Source: JARRQJ01 sp963761035
Lineage (GTDB): Bacteria; Pseudomonadota; Gammaproteobacteria; DRLM01
DNA length: 64,000 bases
NCBI GenBank assembly: GCA_963761035.1
Contig: CAVXFH010000002.1
Span: forward strand, 2,790,001-2,854,000
Direction: 5' to 3'
The position numbers were made by a program, and so were the translations under genes. Of the stretch, positions 51,410 through 62,501 are shown piece after piece; the first letter of the stretch is position 1; every line of letters begins with the position of its first letter. The notes under the pieces are model-generated. The model was not told the origin of the DNA. It saw nothing but the letters and a program-made list of their open reading frames with translations, and made no database searches.

Positions 51410-52156
51410 ATGACGGAACTGGCGATTATCGGCGGCACCGGCCTTACCAGCCTCAAGAATCTTGACATCACCCGGCGTGAAGTGGTGCACACGCCGTTCG
51501 GCGAACCGTCGGGGCCGCTTACCCACGGCGTGTTATCGGGAAGGGAAGTCGTGTTTCTCGCGCGGCACGGCTACGGCCATACTATCCCGCCGCATCGAAT
51601 CAATTACCGCGCCAATATGTGGGCATTGCACAGTACCGGTGTTAAGCAGGTGATCGCCGTAGCGGCGGTAGGCGGTATCAGCGATGACCTGCCATCAGGG
51701 ATGTTGGCGATCCCCGATCAGATTATCGACTATACGTCGGCGCGGGAGAGCACCTACTTCGATGACGGCCTGACGCATGTCACCCATGTTGATTTTACCG
51801 TGCCGTATTGCGAAGAGTTGCGCCAATTGCTGATCCGCGCCTGTCGATCGGCCAAATTGGCATGTGTGCCGCGGGGGACGTATGGTACCACCCAGGGTCC
51901 GCGTCTGGAGACGGCCGCGGAGATCGAGCGTATGGCCCGCGACGGATGCACCATGGTCGGCATGACCGGCATGCCTGAAGCGGCTCTGGCGCGGGAACTG
52001 GAATTGGAATACGCCACCAGCGCGGTGGTGGTGAATAAGGCAGCGGGCCGCGGTGACGGCCCGATTTCCATGCATGACATCGAACAGACCGTGAAGCAGG
52101 GTATGGAGAAGGTTCGTATCCTGTTAGAGCATGTCGTGCCTTTGTTGGGAACTTAG
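51410..52156 (+). CDS. mtnP: S-methyl-5'-thioinosine phosphorylase
   Basis: 248 residues, MTAP/PNP family: IIGGTGLTSL (phosphate loop), RHGYGHTIPPHRINYRANMWAL and TTQGPRLETAAEIERMA are typical. The neighbourhood (nagZ, hypoxanthine phosphoribosyltransferase, csiV, mfd) matches that of the pseudomonad methylthioinosine phosphorylase, which cleaves deaminated methylthioadenosine to hypoxanthine and methylthioribose-1-phosphate. A classical methylthioadenosine phosphorylase is the alternative. Confidence 0.87.
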   Translation: MTELAIIGGTGLTSLKNLDITRREVVHTPFGEPSGPLTHGVLSGREVVFLARHGYGHTIPPHRINYRANMWALHSTGVKQVIAVAAVGGISDDLPSGMLAIPDQIIDYTSARESTYFDDGLTHVTHVDFTVPYCEELRQLLIRACRSAKLACVPRGTYGTTQGPRLETAAEIERMARDGCTMVGMTGMPEAALARELELEYATSAVVVNKAAGRGDGPISMHDIEQTVKQGMEKVRILLEHVVPLLGT

Positions 52157-52205
52157 CGAACTATCATCGCCGGCAACGCGCCTTGAACCTTTCAGCGCCG
52201 ATTGC

Positions 52206-53111
52206 TTATTTTGCCGGGTCGTCCGCCGCGGCGGGTGGGTAAGGCGAAACGACGAACAACACGCCAAACAAGGGGTGATCCAGGTAATGCAATTCGTCGC
52301 CGCGGATGCGCCGCGACTGAACCATCCGTACATAGAGCGTAACGGGTTGCTGCGCTCCGCTATCGGGAGCCGTTACTTCCGGTGTATAGGTCTTGCGATA
52401 GCCTATATCCGCATCCACGTGCAGAAAACGTTCTCGCCTCAAGGTGAAGGTCCCATCTATGACATGGGGCGATGCTTGTGCGCTTGCATTTTGCGCTTGC
52501 GCCGGATTCGCTTCGCCGGCGGCCGGCGGCTCGTCGTCGAGCGGGGCGGCAAGCGCTTGCGTAGCGGCAGGTTGCGGGGCAATATCATGCGCATTAATGT
52601 CTTGCCTCGGTTTGAGGCCGTCATAGATATGCACCGGCGTACCCTGGTCCGAACTGTCCAAAGGCTGTATCCAGCCGATGTGGAGGAGCGGGCGGTAGCG
52701 TTCCGAGTTGCTCAGCTTTTGTTCCACCCCGTTAAGAGTCAGCTCCGATGGATCCAGCCAACGCCAGCTGGGCGTGACGGGCGCGGCCGGCGGCGGTATC
52801 TGCGCGGGGGAGGTAGCGTCTAAGGCCGGTGTTATAGCCGCCGGTCCGGGCGACGCGCCTGTGGCGGATGTTGTGGCGGCGGGGCCGGATGTCGGGCTTG
52901 CCGCGGATGGCGCCGCCGCTGTGAGCGCGTTCAGTTCCATGGCATTATTCAGGGGCGGCGTACCGGGATCAGCGGGCCAGTGTTCCGCCTGCAACGCGGC
53001 GGGGTCGAGATTCTCGAAAATGATGAGTTCTACTTTATAGAACGCGGTATCGGCGACGGCGGCCGTCCAAGTCGCGGCGAATAAGAGAACCCCAAGTAAC
53101 GGTCTGATCAT
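52206..53111 (-). CDS. csiV: CsiV-type peptidoglycan-binding protein
   Basis: 301 residues on the minus strand. A signal peptide (about 1-20) is followed by FYKVELIIFEN, the typical CsiV opening, then a long low-complexity linker of Ala, Pro, Ser and Thr (about 65-110), the SWRWLDPSELTLNG core and a conserved C-terminal LDHPLFGVLFVVSPY. In Vibrio CsiV binds peptidoglycan and is needed to activate PBP1A through LpoA. Synteny with mfd supports the call. Confidence 0.83.
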   Translation of the reverse strand: MIRPLLGVLLFAATWTAAVADTAFYKVELIIFENLDPAALQAEHWPADPGTPPLNNAMELNALTAAAPSAASPTSGPAATTSATGASPGPAAITPALDATSPAQIPPPAAPVTPSWRWLDPSELTLNGVEQKLSNSERYRPLLHIGWIQPLDSSDQGTPVHIYDGLKPRQDINAHDIAPQPAATQALAAPLDDEPPAAGEANPAQAQNASAQASPHVIDGTFTLRRERFLHVDADIGYRKTYTPEVTAPDSGAQQPVTLYVRMVQSRRIRGDELHYLDHPLFGVLFVVSPYPPAAADDPAK

Positions 53112-53197
53112 ACGGTTCGGCGGTGAATATTTCTGAAAAACCGGGGTCTAACGATACCGGACCGTAGGCGAATTGGCAAAGTACGCGAGGCAAGCGA

Positions 53198-53728
53198 ATG
53201 GCGGTACATAACGTGTTGCGGATGGGCGATCCCAGGTTATTGCAGGTGGCGACACCGGTGGCGGAGTTTAACACATCTACGCTGGATGCCTTGATTCAAG
53301 ATATGTTCGACACCATGGCATCGCTGAACGGCGCAGGCCTGGCCGCGCCGCAGATCGGCGTCGGCAAGCGCGTGGTGATTTTCGGCGTGGAGGCCAATCC
53401 CCGCTATCCGGATGTGGAGGCGGTGCCCACCACCATCTTGATCAATCCGCACTTGGAATTCTTGGGTCAGGAGATAGCGGAGGATTGGGAAGGCTGTTTA
53501 AGTGTGCCCGGGATGCGCGGCTTGGTCCCGCGTTATGTCAGTCTGCGCTACAGCGGCTTCGATCGGAACGGTGAGCGCTACAGCCGCGAGGTCAGCGGCT
53601 TCCATGCCCGGGTCGTACAACACGAATGCGATCATCTCGACGGCGTCCTCTACCCACGCCGCATCCGCGACCTGATCAACTTCGGTTTCGAGGAAGAGTT
53701 ATTTCCCAAAGATCGAGAGGAGGAATGA
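53198..53728 (+). CDS. def: Peptide deformylase
   Basis: 176 residues. The three metal-site motifs are complete: GAGLAAPQIGV, EGCLSVPG (Cys ligand) and HECDHLDG (His ligands and catalytic Glu). It removes the formyl group from new proteins. It stands alone, divergent from csiV and convergent with mfd, which suggests a second deformylase paralogue rather than the def-fmt copy. A 6-bp ACCCAC/GTGGGT hairpin follows its stop. Confidence 0.93.
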   Translation: MAVHNVLRMGDPRLLQVATPVAEFNTSTLDALIQDMFDTMASLNGAGLAAPQIGVGKRVVIFGVEANPRYPDVEAVPTTILINPHLEFLGQEIAEDWEGCLSVPGMRGLVPRYVSLRYSGFDRNGERYSREVSGFHARVVQHECDHLDGVLYPRRIRDLINFGFEEELFPKDREEE

Positions 53729-53877
53729 ACCCACCGTAGTGGGTCCATGTATTACAAACCGTTCAATGTCAGTTACGCCTTGCGACCTTTCAATGTGGCA
53801 CAACCATTATCAATGCACATTGTCGCTCGTGCCATCGTTGCAACTTTATCTGGCTTCCGGCATTTAACTCCCACCCA

Positions 53878-56800
53878 TCAAGCCGCCTGCTTGATCGCCA
53901 ATAAGTCCAGGAGATTTTCCACCGCCTGAAAGCGTTGTTCCCGTTCCGGCAAGTCCATGGTGAAACGCAGTTTGTCCTGGCCGTCCAATTTGTAGGTCTT
54001 GGCCTGGGTTTGGATGAGGCGGATCACCGCGGTCGGGTCGATCCTGGGTTCCTTGTCGAACAGGATGCGGCCGCCGTTGGGACCCGCTTCCAGCTTGCGG
54101 ATCCCCAGCGCCAGTACCTTGAATTTCAGCTCCGTGAGTCGGAAGAGGTTCTTGGCGGCTTCGGGCAACAGGCCGAAACGGTCGATCATCTCCACTTGCA
54201 GTTCCTTGAGCGCCTCGTCGTTTTCGGCGCTGGCGATGCGCTTGTACATCACCAGGCGGGCATGGACGTCGGGGAGATAATCTTCGGGGATCAATGCCGG
54301 GATGCGCAGGTCGATCTCGCCGCCGCGGCTCAAGGGCGCATCCAATTGCGGCTCGCGTCCGGCTTTAAGCGCCTGTACCGCGCGCTCCAGTAATTGTGTA
54401 TAGAGGGTGAAACCGATCTCGTGCATCTGGCCGCTTTGTTCATCGCCGAGCAATTCGCCGGCGCCGCGAATCTCCAGGTCATGGGTGGCGAGAGTAAAAC
54501 CGGCGCCCAGGTCTTCCAGGGATTCCAGCGCCTCCAGGCGTTTGACGGCGTCGGCGGTCATGGCCTTGCGCGGCGGCACTACCAGATAGGCATAGGCCTG
54601 GTGATGGGAGCGGCCGACCCGGCCGCGCAGTTGATGGAGTTGCGCCAGGCCGAAGTGGTCGGCGTGGTTGATGATGATGGTGTTGGCATTGGGGATGTCG
54701 ATGCCGGTCTCGATGATGGTGGTGCACACCAGCACATTGAAGCGATGATGGTAGAAATCCAGCATCGCCTGTTCCAGATCGCGTTCGCGCATCTGGCCGT
54801 GGGCGATGTGGATGCGCGCTTCGGGAACCAGTGCCGCGAGTTCGCGCGCGGTTTTGTCGATGGTCTTCACCTCATTGTGAAGGAAATAGATTTGGCCGCC
54901 GCGTTTCAATTCACGCAAACAGGCCTCGCGGATCAGACCGTTGTCCCGTTCGCGCACGAAGGTCTTGATGGCCAGGCGCCGCGACGGCGGGGTGGCGATG
55001 ATAGACAGGTCGCGCATCCCCGACAGGGCCATATTCAAGGTGCGGGGGATGGGCGTGGCGGTGAGGGTGAGCACATGCACTTCGCTGCGCAGGCTCTTCA
55101 GCCATTCCTTTTGCCGTACGCCGAAACGATGCTCTTCATCGACGATCACCAGACCCAGGCGTTTGAATTTGATGTCGGACTGCAACAGCTTGTGGGTGCC
55201 GATAACGATGTCAACATGGCCTTGCGCGAGACCCCGCAGCACCTCGGTTTGATCTTTCGCAGAACGGAAGCGCGACAGGCTTTCCACCTTGACCGGCCAG
55301 TCGGCGAAGCGGTCCTGGAAATTTTGAAAGTGCTGCTGGGCGAGCAAGGTGGTGGGCACCAGCACCGCCACCTGTTTGCCGTTTTGCACGGCGACGAAGG
55401 CGGCGCGCATCGCCACCTCGGTCTTGCCGAAACCCACGTCGCCGCAGACCAGCCGGTCCATGGGCTGACTATGGGTCATATCGCTCAGCACGGCATCGAT
55501 GGAAGTCTGTTGATCGGGGGTCTCTTCAAAAGGGAAGGTAGCGGCGAATGAACGATATTGCGCATCCGGCGCGGCGAAGGCGAAACCCTGGCGCGCGGCA
55601 CGGCGGGCGTAAAGATCCAACAGTTCCGCCGCCACGTCACGAACCTTTTCCGCGGCGCGGCGCTTGGCCTTGACCCATACATCCGAACCAAGCTTGTGCA
55701 AAGGCGCCTGCTCCGGCGCCGCGCCGCTGTAACGGCTGATAAGGTGCAGCGACGATACCGGCACATAGAGCTTATCGCCGCCGGCGTATTCGATGGTGAT
55801 GAATTCGGTAGCGATGCCGCCCACGCCAAGGGTTTGCATGCCTTGATAGCGACCCACGCCGTGATCTTCGTGGACCACCGGCGCGCCGAGGTTGAGTTCG
55901 GTGAGGTCGCGGATGACGGCGTCGGCGTCGCGGCTACGCGCCGTTTTACGGCGGCGGCGCTGCAAGGCCTGTTCACCGAACAGCTGCGGCTCGCTGATGA
56001 CGGCCAGCGGCGGATCATCGAGCAGCAGACCCTGTTCCAATGCCGCCACCGTAAGGCCCAAGGGCGCGTCGCCGGCGAGGAAGTGTCGCCAATCCTCGAA
56101 CAGCACCGGCTGTAAACCTTGGCCCTTTAATAAATCCAACAATGCTTCGCGGCGGCCGGTGGTCTCCGCGGCGAACAGTATCCGTCCCCTAAAGCCCTCG
56201 ACAAAACGCAGCAATGTCTCCGCGGGCCGCTCGGCGCGGGCGAGGATGGCCAGGGGCGGCGGTGTTTGCGCGGCATAGCGGCAGGCGCCGTCGTGCGTGG
56301 CGGGATCGCTGAATGGGTCGACGCTTATGCGGCTGAAAGCGGCCAGGGCATCGGTCAAGTCGGCGAGTTGGAAGAAGGTCTCGCCCGGCGGCAATAGGCG
56401 CCGCTCCGGATTGTGGCGCAAGGATTCGTAGCGGGCATTTATTTCCTGCCAGAAATGTTCCGCGGAGGCGGCGACGCCGGGCGTGGCGATGATCAAGGCA
56501 TTCGGCGCCAAATAGTCGAGCAGGCTCTCCGTCTGCTCGAAGAATAGCGGCAGATAGTATTCGATTCCGGGCGGCGCCAGGCCGTCGCTGACGTCGCGGT
56601 AGATGGTGCTGTTTTGCGGATTGCCCTCGAAACGCAGGCGATAGCTTTGGCGGAAACGGGTGACAGCCTCTTCGCTGAGCGGGAATTCCCGCGCCGGCAG
56701 CAGACGGATCTTCTCCACGTTTTTCAGAGAGCGCTGGGTTTCAGGATCGAAGGTGCGGATGCTGTCCACTTGTTCATCGAAGAAATCGATGCGGTAGGGC

Positions 56801-57372
56801 AGGGTGCTTCCCATGGGAAACAGATCCAGCAAACCGCCGCGCACCGCGAACTCACCGTGTTCCATCACTTGCGAGACACAGCGATAACCATTGTTCTCCA
56901 GGCGGCCGCGCATGGCGTTGAGGTCGAGACGATCGCCCGCGTCCAGAATCAAGCTGTGGGCCTGCAGATAACGACGCGGCGGCAATCGATTCATCAAGGT
57001 GGAGACAGGCACTACCAGGATGCCGCGCTCCAAATGCGGTAATTGATAGAGCGTCGCCAGCCGTTGCGACACGATATCCTGGTGGGGTGAGAAGCTGTCG
57101 TAGGGCAGGGTTTCCCAATCGGGAAAATTCAGGACCGGCAGTGCCGGCGGTTCGCCGCCGAAAAAGCGCACTTCATATTCGAGCCGGCCGGCTTCCGGGG
57201 TATCCGCGGTGAGTATCAGTACCGGCCCCGGGTGCTGTTGCGCGGCCTGGCTCGCCGCTAATCCGCAAGCGCCACCGTGGAGATCGCTCCAGTGCATGGA
57301 TTGACCGGCGCCTTGGGGCAATAACGGTTGAAAAGGGCTGTGTGGGTTCCCGGTTTGCCTTGATAAGTTCAT
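53878..57372 (-). CDS. mfd: Transcription-repair coupling factor
   Basis: 1164 residues on the minus strand. Order: UvrB-homology region with FPDWETLPYDSFSPH; the RNA polymerase interaction domain (VVHEDHGVGRYQGM); the helicase motor with Walker A CGDVGFGKTEVAMRAA, the IVDEEHRFGV box, LTATPIPRTL and RGRVGRSHHQAYAYL; and the C-terminal regulatory domain. It removes stalled RNA polymerase and recruits UvrA. The ATG at 57372 has AGGA seven bases upstream; the frame is open to 57402. Confidence 0.96.
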   Translation of the reverse strand: MNLSRQTGNPHSPFQPLLPQGAGQSMHWSDLHGGACGLAASQAAQQHPGPVLILTADTPEAGRLEYEVRFFGGEPPALPVLNFPDWETLPYDSFSPHQDIVSQRLATLYQLPHLERGILVVPVSTLMNRLPPRRYLQAHSLILDAGDRLDLNAMRGRLENNGYRCVSQVMEHGEFAVRGGLLDLFPMGSTLPYRIDFFDEQVDSIRTFDPETQRSLKNVEKIRLLPAREFPLSEEAVTRFRQSYRLRFEGNPQNSTIYRDVSDGLAPPGIEYYLPLFFEQTESLLDYLAPNALIIATPGVAASAEHFWQEINARYESLRHNPERRLLPPGETFFQLADLTDALAAFSRISVDPFSDPATHDGACRYAAQTPPPLAILARAERPAETLLRFVEGFRGRILFAAETTGRREALLDLLKGQGLQPVLFEDWRHFLAGDAPLGLTVAALEQGLLLDDPPLAVISEPQLFGEQALQRRRRKTARSRDADAVIRDLTELNLGAPVVHEDHGVGRYQGMQTLGVGGIATEFITIEYAGGDKLYVPVSSLHLISRYSGAAPEQAPLHKLGSDVWVKAKRRAAEKVRDVAAELLDLYARRAARQGFAFAAPDAQYRSFAATFPFEETPDQQTSIDAVLSDMTHSQPMDRLVCGDVGFGKTEVAMRAAFVAVQNGKQVAVLVPTTLLAQQHFQNFQDRFADWPVKVESLSRFRSAKDQTEVLRGLAQGHVDIVIGTHKLLQSDIKFKRLGLVIVDEEHRFGVRQKEWLKSLRSEVHVLTLTATPIPRTLNMALSGMRDLSIIATPPSRRLAIKTFVRERDNGLIREACLRELKRGGQIYFLHNEVKTIDKTARELAALVPEARIHIAHGQMRERDLEQAMLDFYHHRFNVLVCTTIIETGIDIPNANTIIINHADHFGLAQLHQLRGRVGRSHHQAYAYLVVPPRKAMTADAVKRLEALESLEDLGAGFTLATHDLEIRGAGELLGDEQSGQMHEIGFTLYTQLLERAVQALKAGREPQLDAPLSRGGEIDLRIPALIPEDYLPDVHARLVMYKRIASAENDEALKELQVEMIDRFGLLPEAAKNLFRLTELKFKVLALGIRKLEAGPNGGRILFDKEPRIDPTAVIRLIQTQAKTYKLDGQDKLRFTMDLPEREQRFQAVENLLDLLAIKQAA

Positions 57373-57490
57373 CGTGATTCCTGCAACGCTGCCATAGCAC
57401 ACTCTTCCCCATCGCCGAAAGGCGGGGGCGCGTACCGTTATTTTCCCATATCAAACGGCGAGTAGACACCCCGCATGCGATTTAGGTTGC

Positions 57491-58048
57491 CTAGCGGGTA
57501 GCCAGCAGTAGATAGAGCGCGCCTGTGCCGCCGCCGGCGGACGGCGCGCTGCAGAACGCCAGGACATGGCGGCATTGCCGCAGCCATAGACAGAGCTTCC
57601 CTTTAAGGATCGGTTGCTGATCGCGCGAGTGATACCCCTTGCCGTGAATGATGCGTACGCAACGTTCCTGACGCCGCAGGCATTCCTGAAGAAAAATCGC
57701 CAGCTGCCGTCTTGCCTCGGCTATCGTCATGCCGTGCAGGTCCAACTCGCCGCGAATTGGATAGAATCCCTTGCGCATCTTGCGTAACTGCGCGCGTTGT
57801 ACCCCGGGGCGCACAAAGGACAATTCATCGCCCATACCCGCCGTAACGGGTTCGAAATCGCTGAACATGTCGCCGGAGTCTGGAGACGGATTCCCATTCA
57901 AGGGCGGTGCCGAAGCGGGCGGACTACTGCGTCTTGCCGGTATGTTAGCGCGTCCCACGGACCGTAACGGCTTCACTGGCCCCGCTTCACGCCGGAACAG
58001 GGCGATATCTTCCGCGGAGAGCTTGGGATTTTGGACTTTTTTATTCAA
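57491..58048 (-). CDS. Smr-domain protein (SmrA-like)
   Basis: About 185 residues. A variable N-terminal half is followed by an Smr domain with ELDLHGMTIAEAR and VRIIHGKG, the conserved LDLHG and HGKG motifs, then a GGTGALYLLL end. Members are DNA or RNA endonucleases. The start is uncertain: TTG 58048 gives a family-like beginning (NKKVQNPKLSAEDIALFRR), while the frame is open to a TTG at 58090. It lies upstream of mfd on the same strand. Confidence 0.85.
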   Translation of the reverse strand: MNKKVQNPKLSAEDIALFRREAGPVKPLRSVGRANIPARRSSPPASAPPLNGNPSPDSGDMFSDFEPVTAGMGDELSFVRPGVQRAQLRKMRKGFYPIRGELDLHGMTIAEARRQLAIFLQECLRRQERCVRIIHGKGYHSRDQQPILKGKLCLWLRQCRHVLAFCSAPSAGGGTGALYLLLATR

Positions 58049-58101
58049 AGGGAAATGCCGCCGGCTTTGGCCAGGCAGACATGATAACAAAGGGGATTCT
58101 A

Positions 58102-58130
58102 TTGACCCAACCCGGCGGTCTCAGTAGACT
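58102..58130 (+). promoter_or_regulatory. Probable promoter of tRNA-Asn
   Basis: TTGACC (58102-58107), 17 bases, TAGACT (58125-58130); five and four of six matches to sigma-70 boxes. The tRNA begins 30 bases downstream. Confidence 0.5.
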
Positions 58131-58159
58131 ACGCAGCCACTGCGTTTTGCGTTTTTCAT

Positions 58160-58235
58160 TCCCCAGTAGCTCAGTTGGTAGAGCAGGTGACTGTTAATCA
58201 CCGGGTCGGCGGTTCGAGTCCGTCCTGGGGAGCCA
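58160..58235 (+). tRNA. tRNA-Asn(GTT)
   Basis: 76 bases including the encoded CCA. The acceptor TCCCCAG pairs with CTGGGGA; the D-arm GTAGCTCAGTTGGTAGAGC, the anticodon loop CTGTTAA with GTT and the TTCGAGTC T-loop are all in place. Confidence 0.97.
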
Positions 58236-58309
58236 TCTTAAAGTCGCTTGGTGACCTCAAAGCCGCAATTTAATTTAGACGCATAAGCGCAAGAACCGCC
58301 GTCGCCGCT

Positions 58310-58867
58310 TCAGGAACAGCCGGCTGCCGTTAATTGATCGACGCGAATTCTGCCCTCGTTCGACAATATCACCTTGCGGGTATTTGCCACGCTGCCGGTA
58401 TCGCAAAACGTGAAGGTGTTATTTGAACCGGCGGCTTGACCGTCGGGTCGAAAAACCGCATCAGTGCGACCGATTCCGCCGCTGATTTGAAATCGGGCAG
58501 GCAGGGCCGGATTTTGTTCCAGGACCGTGTCTGTTCCGCTGATGACGGTGTCGTCATCAGCGGCGTCCACGAATACCATCCAGCCACCCTCCCAATCGGT
58601 AGCGCCGGTACAGGCCGAAAAATCGGCGTTAGCCGGGCAAACCTTCACGTTTTGCACACGCTTTACCGCTTCGCTCCGCGCGAGATAGAGCGCTGCCACG
58701 AAGGCATTCACTTCGGTGGACATACGGTTACGGGTGATAAAATCCTGCATGGGCGGCACCGCGGCGGTAAGCAGGATGGACGCCACCGCGAGGGTGATCA
58801 TGGTCTCCACCAGCGTTAAGCCGCCGTGCCGCCGCCGTGGAAATGAAGTAATTGCATCACTGGCCAT
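58310..58867 (-). CDS. GspH/FimT-type pseudopilin
   Basis: 185 residues. A class III prepilin signal RRRHGG precedes LTLVETMITLAVASILL, cut between Gly and Leu with Glu5 after the cut. The rest is the GspH/FimT fold with RSEAVKRVQNVKVCP, GWMVFVD and a C-terminal Cys. Such proteins are minor pilins of type IV pili or type II secretion. The ATG at 58867 is chosen over a TTG at 58903. No other pilus gene is nearby. Confidence 0.85.
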   Translation of the reverse strand: MASDAITSFPRRRHGGLTLVETMITLAVASILLTAAVPPMQDFITRNRMSTEVNAFVAALYLARSEAVKRVQNVKVCPANADFSACTGATDWEGGWMVFVDAADDDTVISGTDTVLEQNPALPARFQISGGIGRTDAVFRPDGQAAGSNNTFTFCDTGSVANTRKVILSNEGRIRVDQLTAAGCS

Positions 58868-58917
58868 ATCGCCGCTATCCGTGCAGCCTGTTGTTCCAGA
58901 CAACCCCTGTTTATCTT

Positions 58918-60099
58918 TTATAGCACATCTTTAAGGCGCCGCAAGGCTTTCCGCAAGGTATCAAGGTCGGTGGCGAAGGACAGTCGCAGATGCCCCGGGG
59001 CGCCGAAGGCCGAGCCCGGTACCAGGGCGACTCCCGCCTCATTGAGAAGGAATTCCGCCAATTCCACGTCCGTGCGGACAGCATCGAGGCGGTCGATCAC
59101 GCCCGCCACGTTGGGGAAGGAATAAAAGGTGCCCTGGCCCGCGATGCAGCGCACGCCGGGGAGGGCATTCAGTGCGTTGACCACGAAATCATGACGTTCC
59201 TTGAAGGCCTTGCACATGCGGGCGATGCAGGATTGATCGCCTTCCAAAGCCGCCTGAGCCGCCACCTGGGAGATCGAGGTGGGGTTGGAGGTGCTCTGGG
59301 ACTGAATATTCGTCATGGCCGCGATGAGGGGCACCGGTCCGGCGGCATAGCCGATACGCCAGCCGGTCATGGAATAGGCCTTGGAAACACCGTTCATGAC
59401 GATGGTCCGCGGGTAGAGATCCGGACAGACATTGAGAATATTGACGAAAGGCTCCTCGGTCCACAGGATGTGTTCGTACATGTCGTCGGTGGCGATTAGG
59501 ACCTTGGGATGGTTGCGCAGCACCTCGCCCAAGGCCGCCAGTTCTTCTCCGGTGTAGGCGGTGCCGCTGGGGTTGGAGGGGCTGTTGATGATCACCAGCC
59601 GCGTGCGCGGGGTGATGGCCGCCGCCAGTTGCGCCGGGGTGATTTTAAAGCGCTGATCAATGCCCGCGGCGACGATCACCGGTGCGCCGTCGGCCAGCAG
59701 TACCATGTCCGGATACGACACCCAATAAGGCGCGGGGATGACGACCTCGTCGCCCGGGTTGAGTAGCGCCTGGGCAAGGTTGAAGAAACTTTGTTTGCCG
59801 CCTACGGATACCAGGATCTGCGCCGGCGTATAGTCGAGATCATTTTCGCGGGCGAATTTCGCGGCGACGGCCCGCTTCAATTGCGGGGTACCGCTCACAT
59901 CGGTGTATTTGGTAAAGCCGTCCTTTATAGCCTGGATGGCCGCGTCTTTAATGTGGTCCGGGGTGTCGAAATCCGGCTCGCCCGCCCCCAGGCTGATGAT
60001 ATCTTTGCCGGCGGCGCGCAGGGCGGCGGCGCGGGCGGTGACCGCGAGGGTCGGGGAAGGTTTGATGCGCCGCACCCGGGTCGATAATTGCACGTCCAA
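58918..60099 (-). CDS. aspC: Aspartate aminotransferase (class I/II)
   Basis: About 393 residues, PLP fold type I. SLGAGEPDFDTP opens the domain, SNPSGTAY contains the substrate-side Asn, and GVSKAYSMTGWRIGY the PLP lysine. It transfers amino groups between aspartate and 2-oxoglutarate. Starts are ambiguous: TTG 60117, TTG 60099 and GTG 60093 are all in frame and no ATG is; 60099 has GGA about eight bases upstream and fits the family start. It is divergent from uvrB. Confidence 0.9.
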   Translation of the reverse strand: MDVQLSTRVRRIKPSPTLAVTARAAALRAAGKDIISLGAGEPDFDTPDHIKDAAIQAIKDGFTKYTDVSGTPQLKRAVAAKFARENDLDYTPAQILVSVGGKQSFFNLAQALLNPGDEVVIPAPYWVSYPDMVLLADGAPVIVAAGIDQRFKITPAQLAAAITPRTRLVIINSPSNPSGTAYTGEELAALGEVLRNHPKVLIATDDMYEHILWTEEPFVNILNVCPDLYPRTIVMNGVSKAYSMTGWRIGYAAGPVPLIAAMTNIQSQSTSNPTSISQVAAQAALEGDQSCIARMCKAFKERHDFVVNALNALPGVRCIAGQGTFYSFPNVAGVIDRLDAVRTDVELAEFLLNEAGVALVPGSAFGAPGHLRLSFATDLDTLRKALRRLKDVL

Positions 60100-60169
60100 T
60101 TTTGCATTCCGTTTCAAGTTTTAACCGGATGCGTACTATACTTGAATGCCGTTTTCCGCAGAATCCCCA

Positions 60170-62188
<2,019 letters not shown>

Positions 62189-62208
62189 AGGAATATAGCC
62201 CGACAATC

Positions 62209-62238
62209 TTGTTTCCCAACGCGGCTTTATGGTATCTT
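62209..62238 (+). promoter_or_regulatory. Possible promoter of tRNA-Val
   Basis: TTGTTT (62209-62214), 18 bases, TATCTT (62233-62238), followed by a GC-rich stretch CCGCGCC of the kind that gives stringent control of stable RNA genes. Matches are partial. Confidence 0.4.
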
Positions 62239-62254
62239 CCGCGCCTTCTTCGAC

Positions 62255-62331
62255 AGGCGCGTAGCTCAGTTGGTTAGAGCACCACCTTGACATGGTGGGG
62301 GTCGTTGGTTCGAGTCCAATCGCGCCTACCA
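62255..62331 (+). tRNA. tRNA-Val(GAC)
   Basis: 77 bases including CCA. The acceptor AGGCGCG pairs with CGCGCCT, the anticodon stem CCACC/GGTGG encloses TTGACAT with anticodon GAC, and GGTTCGAGTCC forms the T-arm. Confidence 0.97.
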
Positions 62332-62341
62332 ATTCGACCGA

Positions 62342-62370
62342 GCACTGTGCACACCACACGGTGCTTTTTT
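62342..62370 (+). terminator. Rho-independent terminator after tRNA-Val
   Basis: GCACTGTG (62342-62349) pairs with CACGGTGC (62357-62364), one G-U pair, 7-base loop, followed by six T residues (62365-62370). Confidence 0.82.
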
Positions 62371-62398
62371 GTATCATACCTATTCACGCTTTTCCTGC

Positions 62399-62434
62399 TC
62401 TCCCTCTCCTCCCGGGAGAGGGATGGGGTGAGGA
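62399..62434. repeat. Palindromic element, copy 5
   Basis: CTCTCCCTCTCCTCCC with GGGAGAGGGATGGGGTGAGG, the same orientation and form as copy 1, between the tRNA-Val terminator and thrS. Confidence 0.8.
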
Positions 62435-62501
62435 GGCCGGAGCAAGAGTAAAGCTATTAAGTGTCATGATAACTTCAGTGAACAGTACGAGCTGAATCGC
62501 A

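Noticed and set aside
52131..52823. Plus-strand frame (230 codons) opposite csiV
   Set aside because: The csiV reading has a signal peptide, conserved ends and correct synteny; the plus frame is arginine-rich with no motif.
53729..53744. Hairpin ACCCAC-CGTA-GTGGGT after def as terminator
   Set aside because: Six pairs and no T-run; too weak to call a terminator.
54394..55551. Long plus-strand frame (385 codons) opposite mfd
   Set aside because: It lies wholly inside the strongly conserved mfd helicase region on the other strand and shows no domain; it is a GC-rich shadow frame.
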